From Verrucomicrobia bacterium UBA1731 (GTDB lineage: Bacteria > Verrucomicrobiota > Kiritimatiellia > RFP12 > UBA1067), in contig DCIH01000043.1 in NCBI GenBank assembly GCA_002317575.1, forward strand, positions 1 to 10,594: 10,594 nt of DNA. Reading direction: 5' to 3'. The position numbers were made by a program, and so were the translations under genes. The number at the start of each line of letters is the position of its first letter. The first letter of the stretch is position 1. The notes under the pieces are model-generated. The model had not been told where the DNA came from. It was given only the letters and a program-made list of their open reading frames with translations, and did not search any database. Positions 1 through 7,390 of this stretch are shown in pieces.

Positions 1-982
1 GCATCTGCGACGCGGACGTGTAGAAGCGGTTGTGCGGATACGGATCCGCCTCGTAGAACGTCTCCATGTCGCGCGGCAGACGCTCGAGGGTGTACATCGT
101 GTGGGAGACCGCGCCGGGGATGTCGGCGGGCGTCGTCTGCGCGCCGTAGATCGCGCCCGAGGGGCGGATTCCCGGCCGCGTGTTCGGTCCCGCGAACGCG
201 CGGGCGATCGCCTCCACGGCGTCGCCGTCCTTGTCGCTGCACGAGCCGCTCTCGCAGAGCATGATGCGCACCGACGGATCCACCTCGTCCACCGCCGCGC
301 GCACCGCGCGCGCAAGCTCGCACAGCGAGTCGCGCACCGTGTCCGCGAACGCCTGACGGACGGGAAGGTTTTCGTTCGTGCGGTTCTTGAACGCATCCGC
401 GATTTCGGGACCCGTGAGCGCCTTGCCGTAGCGCTTCGCGAACGCGGCCAGATGCCGCTGGCAGAAGCACGCGCCGCCGTCGAGGCCGCGTCCCCACGCG
501 AGCGTGTAGTCGTCCTCGATGTTGACGATCTTCGGACGCGCCGCGGCGACAACGGATTTCACCTTCGCCGCCCAGTCGGCCTGGAACGCGGAGTCGAGCG
601 GACACTTCTTGTTGTCCTTGCTGCGGTTTCCGTGCGCGTCTTCGATGGACGGGAAATCCGACCAGTAGCGGATGGACGGCGCGCACCACCAGCCGATTTC
701 GAATCCTTCCGGTTCGAGGCGCTTCTTGATTTCGCCGATGCGCCGACCCATCTCGGCGTACAGCCCGGCATCGAACGGCGCGTACATGACTTCGTTGAAA
801 CCGGGTCCCGTGAGCAGGAAGCGGTTCAAGCCGCTGCGCGCCTTCACGTCGCGCAGTTCCGCGACCGCGCGATCCACATCCCCCAACCCGAATGAATAAG
901 GAACCAGCGGATTCAAGGATCCGGCAACGGCGGGAACGGCGGAAAGGAGCGGGAGGGAAAGGAGAAAAGGTCTGATGTTCAT
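1..982 (-). CDS. Secreted TIM-barrel, glycosidase-like protein (3' end cut by window)
   Basis: This open frame runs off the left edge; 327 residues are visible. The N-terminus (residues 1-20, MNIRPFLLSL then PLLSAVPAVA) looks like a Sec signal peptide ending near Ala-Val-Ala-Gly, so the product is probably exported. The rest has the alternating pattern of a TIM-barrel enzyme: FLLTGPGF (56-63), GWWCAPSIRYW (98-108), a strand ending in acidic NIEDDY (154-159), then ACFCQRH (171-177) and YEADPYPHNRFYTSA (310-324). An acidic strand end followed by a Cys-x-Cys-x-x-His stretch resembles uncharacterised glycoside-hydrolase-like proteins of PVC bacteria, but I cannot assign a GH family. E156, D157 or D158 are candidate catalytic residues by inference only. 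The ATG at 982 lacks a clear ribosome site; an in-frame ATG at 997 would add five residues. It lies 21 bases after the epimerase-like gene and is probably co-transcribed with it. Confidence 0.72.
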   Translation of the reverse strand, partial: MNIRPFLLSLPLLSAVPAVAGSLNPLVPYSFGLGDVDRAVAELRDVKARSGLNRFLLTGPGFNEVMYAPFDAGLYAEMGRRIGEIKKRLEPEGFEIGWWCAPSIRYWSDFPSIEDAHGNRSKDNKKCPLDSAFQADWAAKVKSVVAAARPKIVNIEDDYTLAWGRGLDGGACFCQRHLAAFAKRYGKALTGPEIADAFKNRTNENLPVRQAFADTVRDSLCELARAVRAAVDEVDPSVRIMLCESGSCSDKDGDAVEAIARAFAGPNTRPGIRPSGAIYGAQTTPADIPGAVSHTMYTLERLPRDMETFYEADPYPHNRFYTSASQM

Positions 983-1003
983 GGCGAAAACACCCATTCT
1001 GTT

Positions 1004-1858
1004 TCAAAGCCAGGCAGACAGGAGTTCCCGGCATCGCCTGGCGGGTTCGAGCGAATCGGGGATGATTTCGGACTCGACGACCCACCATTTGACCGACTCG
1101 TCCGAGCGGGTGGTCGCCATCACGGCGTCCCACGGGACGCCCGGCGCGCCATCCGTCGGCTTCTCGCCGAAGACGCCGTTCGGGGTGGGGTCGTTCTCCT
1201 TCGCGTGCAGACAGAAGAGGCGTCCGCGCCCAGCCTTCAGCTCGGCGACGGGATCGCCGCCGCCGTGCAGGCAGTTGCCGACGTCGATCTCCTTCTGCAG
1301 AAGCGGAGATGTTTCGCTGAAGATGAGATCCCAGGCCGTCTTGCCGCCCAAGCGTGTCTGGAAATGGAACGGTGCGGTATGAACGCCGATCTTGATGCCG
1401 TATGCGGCGGCGATCTCCGCCGCCCGGCCCATCTCGGCGCCGAACTTCCGATACGCATCGGCCGTCTTGCGTGCGGCATGCGGCGTCACGACGCTTTCGA
1501 TGCCCGCCTCCGCATAGAAGTCGAGCGTCCGCCTGAGCTCGTCTCCGACGAGCGCGACGTCGCCGTTGACGTGCGTTCCCATGCCGATCATGCCGGCGTC
1601 GCCGAGAAGCTTCTTCAGGTCCGCCGGCGACTTGCCCTTGTGGCCCGCGAACTGAACGCCCTCGTAACCGGCCGCGCGAAGTTCGGCGAGGATCTTTTCC
1701 GGGGAATCCCAGAAGATCTTCCAGATCGAGTAGAGCTGCAGCGCGATCTTCGGGCGCGCCGCGCCGCATCCAAACGAACGGCAGCCGAAAGCGGTCTCGG
1801 CCAGCGCCAGCGCGGACAAGGTCTTCAGGACATCACGACGGGTCATTTCGGCAATCAT
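1004..1858 (-). CDS. Tat-exported sugar phosphate isomerase/epimerase-like TIM-barrel protein
   Basis: A 284-residue protein of the xylose-isomerase-like TIM-barrel superfamily (AP_endonuc_2 fold). Family hallmarks are the first strand IALQLYS (38-44), GYEGVQFAG (64-72), GMGTHV (92-97), KIGVH (156-160), EIDVGN (190-195), CLHAK (216-220) and VVESE (260-264). The N-terminus carries a twin-arginine signal, RRDVLK at 7-12, then a hydrophobic stretch ending in AFGC (23-26), a possible lipobox. Export through Tat in folded form, perhaps as a lipoprotein, is therefore likely. Such proteins isomerise or epimerise sugars or process 3-keto-sugars; the substrate here is unknown. The putative metal site would be H165, D192, H218 and E262, with His at a position where I recall Glu in relatives. 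The ATG at 1858 is preferred over the ATG at 1846 because AAAGGAA lies 5 bases upstream. It is 72 bases after the GH123-like gene. Confidence 0.85.
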   Translation of the reverse strand: MIAEMTRRDVLKTLSALALAETAFGCRSFGCGAARPKIALQLYSIWKIFWDSPEKILAELRAAGYEGVQFAGHKGKSPADLKKLLGDAGMIGMGTHVNGDVALVGDELRRTLDFYAEAGIESVVTPHAARKTADAYRKFGAEMGRAAEIAAAYGIKIGVHTAPFHFQTRLGGKTAWDLIFSETSPLLQKEIDVGNCLHGGGDPVAELKAGRGRLFCLHAKENDPTPNGVFGEKPTDGAPGVPWDAVMATTRSDESVKWWVVESEIIPDSLEPARRCRELLSAWL

Positions 1859-1930
1859 TTCATTTCCTTTCGTTGCATCCGATCCGCATTCCCTTTTAGT
1901 CTACCTCAACAACGAACGCACCGCCAGGCC

Positions 1931-4531
1931 TCAATCCTCGTCGAGCTTGATGTCCACGTCGTAGTCGCTTTCCATCACGTTGTCGTCGGACTTGACGGTG
2001 CGCGTTTTCGTGGCGCGTTTGCTCACGCGCGCAAGTCCCGCCTTGTACTTCGGATAGAAGTAATCGTTCTCCGGCGGCCAGCACTTCATGCCGTCCGAAT
2101 AGTAGATCACGGCCGCCTCGTATTCGCCGAAGCCCTCCGCGAGTTCGCCGAGCGTCCCCGAAATCGTGCGCGGGTCGCCCGTCAGGTTGCCGCCGCCGAG
2201 GTTCTTCACTTCCTTGAGGAGCTTGTACGCCTCCTTCTTCTTGTCCGCGCGGAGGTATGCCTCCACGCCCGTGTAGAGGAGCGTCCCCAACGCGTGTCCC
2301 TGCAGGTGGAAGTCGTCGCCGCATTTGCGCGCGAAGGCGAGACAGCTTTCCGGCTTGTCGGAATTGAGGAGCGCCAGGCACATCCGGTGCGCGGAATCGT
2401 AACGCAGCCCCTGGTCGACCCCGGCGATCGCGAGCGCCTGCGTGAGCTGTTCCTGCGCCGCCGCGAGCTTGTCCGGACCGAAGTGTTCGCAGAAGCCCGC
2501 GGGCGTCAGATACGCCATCGCCTTCTCGATCATGAGCCGCCCGTGCACGGACGCCGGATAGCGGCCGCGCTCCTTGATGGACGCGTCCAGCACCGCAATG
2601 GCGCCGGCGCGGTCGAGCATCTGCACGCGCAGGGACGCTTCGCGCACCGCGGCGGCGGCGCGCTCGGCGGGCGTTTCCGCCCCTTCGCGCATCTTCGTCG
2701 CGAGCGGAATCGCGAGGTCGAGACGGTTCGCCTTCACGCAGTCGTCGAGCCGTTTGCCGATCGGAATGGACGCGTCCGCCGCCATCACGTCCACCTTGTG
2801 CGGCGGCAGTTCGCCGATGGGCGTCACCGCGGGTTCGTCCGGCTCCGGCCCCACCGCCGCGACGAGCTCCAGGACGCGCCGGACGACTTCGCGGCGGAAT
2901 GTATCCAAGTCAAGCACGTGCTCGGGGTCGATCGCGTCCATCCAGCAGATTGCCTTGCGGCCCAACAGCCGCACATCCTTCTTGTCGCTCTTCATCGCCG
3001 CCTCGGCGCGCAGACGCAGAAGCGACAGGTAGCGCACGTCGTCCATGCCCTCGCGCAGCGCCTCCATGGCGATCGTGCCGATCATGCCCGTGCGCGTCGG
3101 ATACGCGAGGCCGAACGAACGGTAGCCGTCCGGACTCTTGATGAATTCGTTCCAGCGGTTGCGCGCGTGGTAGTAGAACACGTACTCGGAGAAACCGTCG
3201 AAATCGGCGTAGTAGAACCTGAGCCCCTTCGTGCGGCGCCAGATCACGGGACACTCGGGGCCCGTGAACGGCGCGGCGTAGGAGGTGGCGATGCCGCCGT
3301 CGCGGTGCCAGTTGTAGGCGTCCCAGTGGCTCACGGCCGCTGGCACGTTGCAGCAGTCGATGGACCAGCCGCACTCGCCGTGGTCGCCGTAGGAGGAAAT
3401 GACGCGCTGGCCGCTCTTCTTGATGATGCTCCACTGGCCGTACTGCTTGCGGCACAGCCACGCTTTGGCTTCGTCGATGCCGTAATAGTACGCGTCGTGG
3501 TGGCCGAGGTATTTGTCCAGCGCGGCCTTCATGCGCGCCATGTATTTTTCCATGTCCTCGTCCGTGCCCTCCTTCGTGTCCGTGGTGCCGCCGGCGAAGA
3601 GCGGCTTGCAGGGAAGCCCCGCCGCGCGCATGAGGTAGAGCTGCCGCACGGCGAAATCGTCCGTGGAAAGTTCGCCGATGGCGCCCGGACCGTGCGGATG
3701 CGTGATGTTGTGGTCCGCCATCATCTTGTAGGTGTTGAACGCCTTCTTCTCGGCGACCTTCAGATCGGCGCCTTCGTTGAGAAACTGGCCGACGGAGCAG
3801 CCGTTCATGATGCCGTACATGTACGGACGCGAGGAGTCGTAGTGCGTGCGCGCCGAGGGCAGCGAAAACGGATACACCTCGAGTTCGAGCGCGAGTTCGC
3901 CCACGGGCAGCGCGCCGGACTTGAACTGCAGCTTGCCCTTGTAGACGCCCGGCTTCTGGTCCTTCGGCACGTGGTAGGTGAGCCAGAACTGCTTGTAGCG
4001 CCCCTTCTCGAGCGTGAACGGCACGTAGTCCTCCGCGTCCGCGAACGGCTCGCGCGTGTAGTTGAGCATCTCCGTGCGGTCCGGACCGGACATGCGCGTG
4101 TAGACGCTGCCCGAGGTGTAGTCGAAACGCACGTAGTTCACCTTGTTCGAGAAGTCGACCTTCACGAGCGTGTCGTCGTGCAGCACCATGGCGGGGATCG
4201 GCGTCGGGTTCCAGATGTTGCCGGCCCAGGTCGTGGTCCAGAAACCGTCCGGCTGGAACCACACCTTCACGGTCTTCAAATCGATCGCCGACGCGGGCAT
4301 TTTGGCGCCGCCCGGCCCGACGAGGTCCGTGCGCACCACGTCGAATTTCGGCAGGTCGCCGTCCGGACAGACGAGCCAGGAGACGCTCTCGAATTCTCCG
4401 CGCGCGGCCCAGGCCTTGAGCACCGTGGCGTCCACGGCGTCCGCCGGCTTTTCGTGCGGCATGTGGGGATTTTCCCAATACGGATTGATCTGGTAAAGTG
4501 AAATCGCGGCGAGAAAGGCAAAGGCGTTCAT
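1931..4531 (-). CDS. GH123/DUF4091-like glycoside hydrolase with helical TPR-like C-terminus
   Basis: An 866-residue protein. Residues 40-225 match the N-terminal beta-sandwich of GH123/DUF4091 proteins (ARGEFESVSWLV at 43-54; GVYKGKLQF at 195-203). Residues 230-560 form the TIM-barrel region: YYYGIDEAK (348-356) carries an adjacent Asp-Glu pair (D353/E354) where GH123 enzymes have their substrate-assisted catalytic pair; GLRFYYADFDGFSEY (436-450) and EALREGMDDVRYL (490-502) are typical of the family. Characterised GH123 enzymes remove beta-linked N-acetylgalactosamine, but many DUF4091 members are untested. Residues about 585-840 are extra: Ala-rich amphipathic helices resembling TPR repeats, then a basic stretch and an acidic tail. 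The first residues are hydrophobic but without positive charge, so export is uncertain. The ATG at 4531 has AAAGGAA 9 bases upstream; an in-frame GTG at 4555 overlaps the preceding stop. It follows the unknown exported gene by 20 bases. Confidence 0.85.
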   Translation of the reverse strand: MNAFAFLAAISLYQINPYWENPHMPHEKPADAVDATVLKAWAARGEFESVSWLVCPDGDLPKFDVVRTDLVGPGGAKMPASAIDLKTVKVWFQPDGFWTTTWAGNIWNPTPIPAMVLHDDTLVKVDFSNKVNYVRFDYTSGSVYTRMSGPDRTEMLNYTREPFADAEDYVPFTLEKGRYKQFWLTYHVPKDQKPGVYKGKLQFKSGALPVGELALELEVYPFSLPSARTHYDSSRPYMYGIMNGCSVGQFLNEGADLKVAEKKAFNTYKMMADHNITHPHGPGAIGELSTDDFAVRQLYLMRAAGLPCKPLFAGGTTDTKEGTDEDMEKYMARMKAALDKYLGHHDAYYYGIDEAKAWLCRKQYGQWSIIKKSGQRVISSYGDHGECGWSIDCCNVPAAVSHWDAYNWHRDGGIATSYAAPFTGPECPVIWRRTKGLRFYYADFDGFSEYVFYYHARNRWNEFIKSPDGYRSFGLAYPTRTGMIGTIAMEALREGMDDVRYLSLLRLRAEAAMKSDKKDVRLLGRKAICWMDAIDPEHVLDLDTFRREVVRRVLELVAAVGPEPDEPAVTPIGELPPHKVDVMAADASIPIGKRLDDCVKANRLDLAIPLATKMREGAETPAERAAAAVREASLRVQMLDRAGAIAVLDASIKERGRYPASVHGRLMIEKAMAYLTPAGFCEHFGPDKLAAAQEQLTQALAIAGVDQGLRYDSAHRMCLALLNSDKPESCLAFARKCGDDFHLQGHALGTLLYTGVEAYLRADKKKEAYKLLKEVKNLGGGNLTGDPRTISGTLGELAEGFGEYEAAVIYYSDGMKCWPPENDYFYPKYKAGLARVSKRATKTRTVKSDDNVMESDYDVDIKLDED

Positions 4532-4540
4532 GATGGGAAG

Positions 4541-4547
4541 TTCCTTT
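4541..4547 (-). promoter_or_regulatory. Ribosome binding site of the GH123-like gene
   Basis: AAAGGAA on the minus strand, 9 bases before the ATG at 4531. It supports this ATG over the in-frame GTG at 4555, which has no purine-rich site in front of it. Confidence 0.6.
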
Positions 4548-4551
4548 CGCG

Positions 4552-6162
4552 TCACTCGGGATCGTCGAGCTGCAGCTCGTCCGTCGCCGCGTCGATGTCG
4601 GGCGCCTGGGTCGTTTCCGCCGCCGTCTTCTCGCGCTCCTTCGGGGCCTTCTTGAATTTTCCGCCCGCGTAGCATGTCTCCAGGAACTTCCGGCGCTCGT
4701 CCTGCAGATCCCACGCGAGCGTCTTGAGACGGTCCGGCGTTGCGGATTTCTTCACGAAATGCGATGCGTAGCAGCTCCAGAAAAGGCCATCGGATCCCAT
4801 GTCGCCGAGATGGAAGCAGCGCTCCTTCTCCTTCGGCTCGGGGAACTTGTACAGGTAGTCGCCGCCCGAATAGGCGTAGCGGTCGCACGCCGCGTTGACG
4901 GCTTTCTCCCACTCCTTGTCCCACCCGCCGGGCACGCACTTGCGGCACATCGCCGCGAAGGCGTCCGTGCCCTTCGGCCACTTCACGCGCGCGTCGCAAC
5001 GCGTCGCGCCGTCCGAGACGACCGTGACGCGCCACGCGTCCGTGCGACCGACCGTGCCCGCCGGCCACCAGCCCCAGAAGTTCCACCAGTTCGCGGAAAA
5101 CGTCACCGCAACCGTGCCATCCTTCTGCTTGTCCACGCGGTGCGACAGTCCGATGTTCGGATAGTCGCGGCTCCACGTGGCATGCTGCAGCACGGACCAT
5201 GTGTTGGGCGAGAAGCGCTGGAAGCGCGGCTCCACATAGTTCATGAGGCCGCGCTCGGGAAACGGCACCCAGCCCGGCGACGTCACCGGCTGCGGCACCG
5301 GCGCAGGATCGAGGTCGACGACGCCGTCGTAGCGGCGCCATTCGTCCGCCTTCGCGCCGCTCGCCCACAAGCCGAAACGCACCTTGCCCTTCGCGTTTTT
5401 GACCGTCACGGAAAAGCCCTGGCGGGACGCCGAGAACGTCACGTCGCCGGCGTCGTCCAGCGGCTCCGGATCGGCGTCGATCTTCGCCGCCACGGTCTTG
5501 AGCTTCGCGCCCTCGGGGAACGGCTGGTGCTTGGCGTCGAACGCGAACGGAATCGGATCGGCGGCCTTGGGCATGGGACCGTGCTTTTCGCCGAGCAGCC
5601 CTTCCAGGCGACGGATCCACGCGCCAAGCTCGAGGCGCACGGCATCGGGATCCTCGGCGTAGGGGTCGAGTCGCCACAGCCAGCGCGTCGCGCGGCGCGT
5701 TTCGTCCCAGCACGTGCGATCTTCGGTGGACGCCTTGAGCTTCGCCATCAGCTCGCGCAGCCGGACGACGAGCGCCACGTCCTCCTTCGCCGCCGCGAGC
5801 GCGGCCTTGAACGGAGCCGTGAGCTTCTGGCCGTCCTCAAGATAGACGCCGTCGTTCGTCTCGTAGCGCGCGGGCGCAAGCCCCGCGCGAACGCGGTAGA
5901 TCTGCGGCGTGTCGTATTCGTCCGGAAACGCGACGCGCGAATAGACGCGCACGCCCTGGCGCTTCAGGCTTTCGACGAGGACGAAATGCGACGGCCCCTT
6001 CGGCGCGTACTCTTCGATGAACGGCGCCTTTTCGGCGAAGTTCGCCTCGTCGAGGTATTCTTCGGAAACGTTCCGCTCCCCGGGCATCACCCAGACGAAT
6101 CCGCCCGCGGCGGCCATCTGCGCAACGGTGGCGACGATGCCGCCGAAAAACATTCGCCTCAT
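4552..6162 (-). CDS. Exported protein of unknown function, possible beta-sandwich (CBM9-like) region
   Basis: I do not recognise a family. From the ATG at 6162 it has 536 residues. Residues 1-21 (Arg-Arg start, hydrophobic core, Ala-Ala-Ala-Gly-Gly end) look like a signal peptide. Residues about 22-110 have mixed alpha/beta character, about 112-192 are mainly helical and charged, and about 238-396 are rich in beta strand and aromatic residues. This last region ends in AWRVTVV (376-382) and RVKWPKG (392-398), reminiscent of CBM9/DOMON-type domains, and contains a tryptophan-dense stretch NWWNFWGWW (358-366). Cysteines recur in the last 150 residues. The C-terminus is Lys-rich (502-512), then Asp/Glu-rich. 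By context it may bind or process a glycan with the GH123-like protein encoded 20 bases downstream. The start upstream of 6162 was rejected because AAAGGA fits only this ATG. Coding reality is supported by the signal peptide and tight packing. Confidence 0.75.
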   Translation of the reverse strand: MRRMFFGGIVATVAQMAAAGGFVWVMPGERNVSEEYLDEANFAEKAPFIEEYAPKGPSHFVLVESLKRQGVRVYSRVAFPDEYDTPQIYRVRAGLAPARYETNDGVYLEDGQKLTAPFKAALAAAKEDVALVVRLRELMAKLKASTEDRTCWDETRRATRWLWRLDPYAEDPDAVRLELGAWIRRLEGLLGEKHGPMPKAADPIPFAFDAKHQPFPEGAKLKTVAAKIDADPEPLDDAGDVTFSASRQGFSVTVKNAKGKVRFGLWASGAKADEWRRYDGVVDLDPAPVPQPVTSPGWVPFPERGLMNYVEPRFQRFSPNTWSVLQHATWSRDYPNIGLSHRVDKQKDGTVAVTFSANWWNFWGWWPAGTVGRTDAWRVTVVSDGATRCDARVKWPKGTDAFAAMCRKCVPGGWDKEWEKAVNAACDRYAYSGGDYLYKFPEPKEKERCFHLGDMGSDGLFWSCYASHFVKKSATPDRLKTLAWDLQDERRKFLETCYAGGKFKKAPKEREKTAAETTQAPDIDAATDELQLDDPE

Positions 6163-6167
6163 GCAGA

Positions 6168-6173
6168 TCCTTT
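6168..6173 (-). promoter_or_regulatory. Ribosome binding site deciding the start at 6162
   Basis: AAAGGA on the minus strand, 5 bases before the ATG at 6162. It supports a start directly in front of the Arg-Arg signal peptide and not the ATG at 6198, twelve codons earlier. Confidence 0.6.
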
Positions 6174-6194
6174 CATGTGTCAACATCCCTATCG

Positions 6195-6232
6195 TCAAAT
6201 GCGACCGAGGCGCGAACCGTTCAAATGTCGCG
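6195..6232. repeat. Repeated TCAAATG and imperfect palindrome in the largest spacer
   Basis: The 87-base spacer between the esterase stop and the next gene holds TCAAATG at 6195-6201 and again at 6221-6227, 26 bases apart. The second copy sits inside an inverted pair CGCGA (6211-6215) and TCGCG (6228-6232), with GAAC-C-GTTC at 6214-6222 in its centre. It could be an operator or a weak RNA hairpin. No T-run follows, so it is not a standard terminator. The arms are short and chance is possible. Confidence 0.25.
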
Positions 6233-6249
6233 GAAAGGTCCGGCCGGCG

Positions 6250-7362
6250 TCAGGGGATGCGCAGCGTGACGTCCGCGGGCGCGGTCTTCGCGTCGACGCC
6301 CGCCTGCGTGCGCCGGAAGGTCACCGCCGCGGGACCGGTGCAGAACGGCTTGACGATCGCCAGGACGCGTTTCGCCGCCGGCTCGCGCCGCATGATCACG
6401 TGCGTCGAAAGCTCGTCGAAACCGGCTTTCCATGTGACGCCCTCGGGCTCGTCGAATGTGATTTCCACGCGGTCGCCTTCGCCGACGTCCGCCACGACTT
6501 CGCCGCGGGGATTCGCGAGACGAACGACCTTGCGGTCGAAGAATTCGCGGAAGAACGGCAGGATCATCTTCTGGGCGCGGTGGAACGTCTCCCAGGTGTG
6601 CTCGGATTCGGCGTCGTCCTCGCCGCGCAGTTCCACGTACACGTGCGCGACCTTGTTCGACGTGAGCACCTGGTGGAGTTCGCGGTTCACGTCCAGGAAG
6701 AAATCGCCCGTGCCGACGACCGTCATGATTTCGAGCTCGCCGTTCTTGAGGGACTTCGCCTGGTTGACGACGGAATGCTCCACCCAGCGCTCGGGATGCT
6801 TCTGGTAGCTGCCGAGCCACTTGTTGATCGCCCACCGGTCGGTGAACGGCACGAGATTCACGCCACCGTAGATGTTGCCGACGGCGCCGAACACGTCCTT
6901 GTGGCGGAAACCGACGTAGCAGGCGCCGTGCCCGCCCATTGAACCGCCCGTGATCGCGCGCTTGGAACGGTCGGGTATCGTGCGGAAGGTTTCGTCCGCC
7001 CAGGCGACGACCTCCTTTGACGCGAAGGTCTCGTACTTCATCGTCGGATCCTCGGGGGAATCGAACCACCAGCTCGTCTCCGCGCCGTCGGGGCTCACCA
7101 GGATGACGTCCGCCTTGTCCACGAGCTCCTGCATGCCCTTCCAGGTGTTCGTCGCGTGGCTTCCGCCCGCGCCGTGCAGGAGATACACCACCGGATACCG
7201 TTTCACGCCGTCGTACGAAACGGGCAGCATCACCGTGACGGGGATGCTCTTTTTCATGGACGCGCTCCACACGAGGTGCATGTTCACGTTCGCCGCGCGA
7301 ACGACAAAGGCGGCGTTCGAAAACGCCGCCGCCAGAATCAACGCCAGAGATGTTTTCTTCAT
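6250..7362 (-). CDS. Secreted CE1-like esterase (esterase D / feruloyl-acetyl esterase fold)
   Basis: A 370-residue alpha/beta hydrolase of the esterase-D type (PF00756), the fold of carbohydrate esterase family 1. An N-terminal signal peptide (MKKTSLALILAAAF, cleavage near residues 23-24) indicates export. Family marks are YPVVYLLHGAGGS (56-68, oxyanion region), SPDG (90-93), the nucleophile elbow GGSMGG with S141, VVGTGDFF (215-222) with D220 as the likely acid, and SEHTWETF (253-260) with H255 as the catalytic base. CE1 enzymes release acetyl or hydroxycinnamoyl groups from xylan and related glycans; the acyl group here cannot be read. After about residue 280 a roughly 90-residue beta-rich tail extends beyond the usual hydrolase core. 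There is no ribosome site close to the ATG, but a perfect extended -10 box is. The gene follows the SDR gene by 28 bases. Confidence 0.9.
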   Translation of the reverse strand: MKKTSLALILAAAFSNAAFVVRAANVNMHLVWSASMKKSIPVTVMLPVSYDGVKRYPVVYLLHGAGGSHATNTWKGMQELVDKADVILVSPDGAETSWWFDSPEDPTMKYETFASKEVVAWADETFRTIPDRSKRAITGGSMGGHGACYVGFRHKDVFGAVGNIYGGVNLVPFTDRWAINKWLGSYQKHPERWVEHSVVNQAKSLKNGELEIMTVVGTGDFFLDVNRELHQVLTSNKVAHVYVELRGEDDAESEHTWETFHRAQKMILPFFREFFDRKVVRLANPRGEVVADVGEGDRVEITFDEPEGVTWKAGFDELSTHVIMRREPAAKRVLAIVKPFCTGPAAVTFRRTQAGVDAKTAPADVTLRIP

Positions 7363-7368
7363 GCGTCG

Positions 7369-7377
7369 ATTATACCA
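7369..7377 (-). promoter_or_regulatory. Extended -10 promoter at the esterase start
   Basis: The minus strand reads TGGTATAAT, a perfect TG-N-TATAAT extended -10 element, with TATAAT at 7374-7369. Its last T is seven bases from the A of the esterase ATG (7362), so transcription would begin at or beside the start codon. No -35 match is seen at 16-18 bases spacing, which extended -10 promoters can tolerate. AT-rich consensus of this quality is rare in this GC-rich sequence. It would allow the esterase and downstream genes to be expressed separately from uxuA. Confidence 0.6.
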
Positions 7378-7390
7378 CGTTCTTCCGCGA

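Noticed and set aside
32..895. Plus-strand open frame of 287 codons
   Set aside because: It is antisense to the left-edge gene, whose signal peptide and motif-rich translation are far more protein-like.
1859..1930. Promoter in the 72-base spacer before the epimerase-like gene
   Set aside because: Only a poor TAGACT-type hexamer is seen, with no partner at the right distance; the ribosome site is the only supported signal.
1205..4501. Very long plus-strand open frame (1098 codons)
   Set aside because: It lies antisense to the GH123-like and epimerase-like genes. Its translation is His/Arg/Val-rich low complexity, typical of the shadow of a GC-rich gene.
4556..5713. Upstream extension of the GH123-like frame
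   Set aside because: It overlaps the unknown exported gene in another frame and has shadow composition; family similarity begins only after 4531.
6178..6183. Perfect TTGACA on the minus strand before the unknown exported gene
   Set aside because: No -10-like hexamer lies about 17 bases downstream; that position falls in GC-rich sequence around the start codon.
4759..6942. Long plus-strand open frame (727 codons)
   Set aside because: It is antisense to two supported minus-strand genes, spans their spacer, and has the same Arg/His-rich shadow composition.
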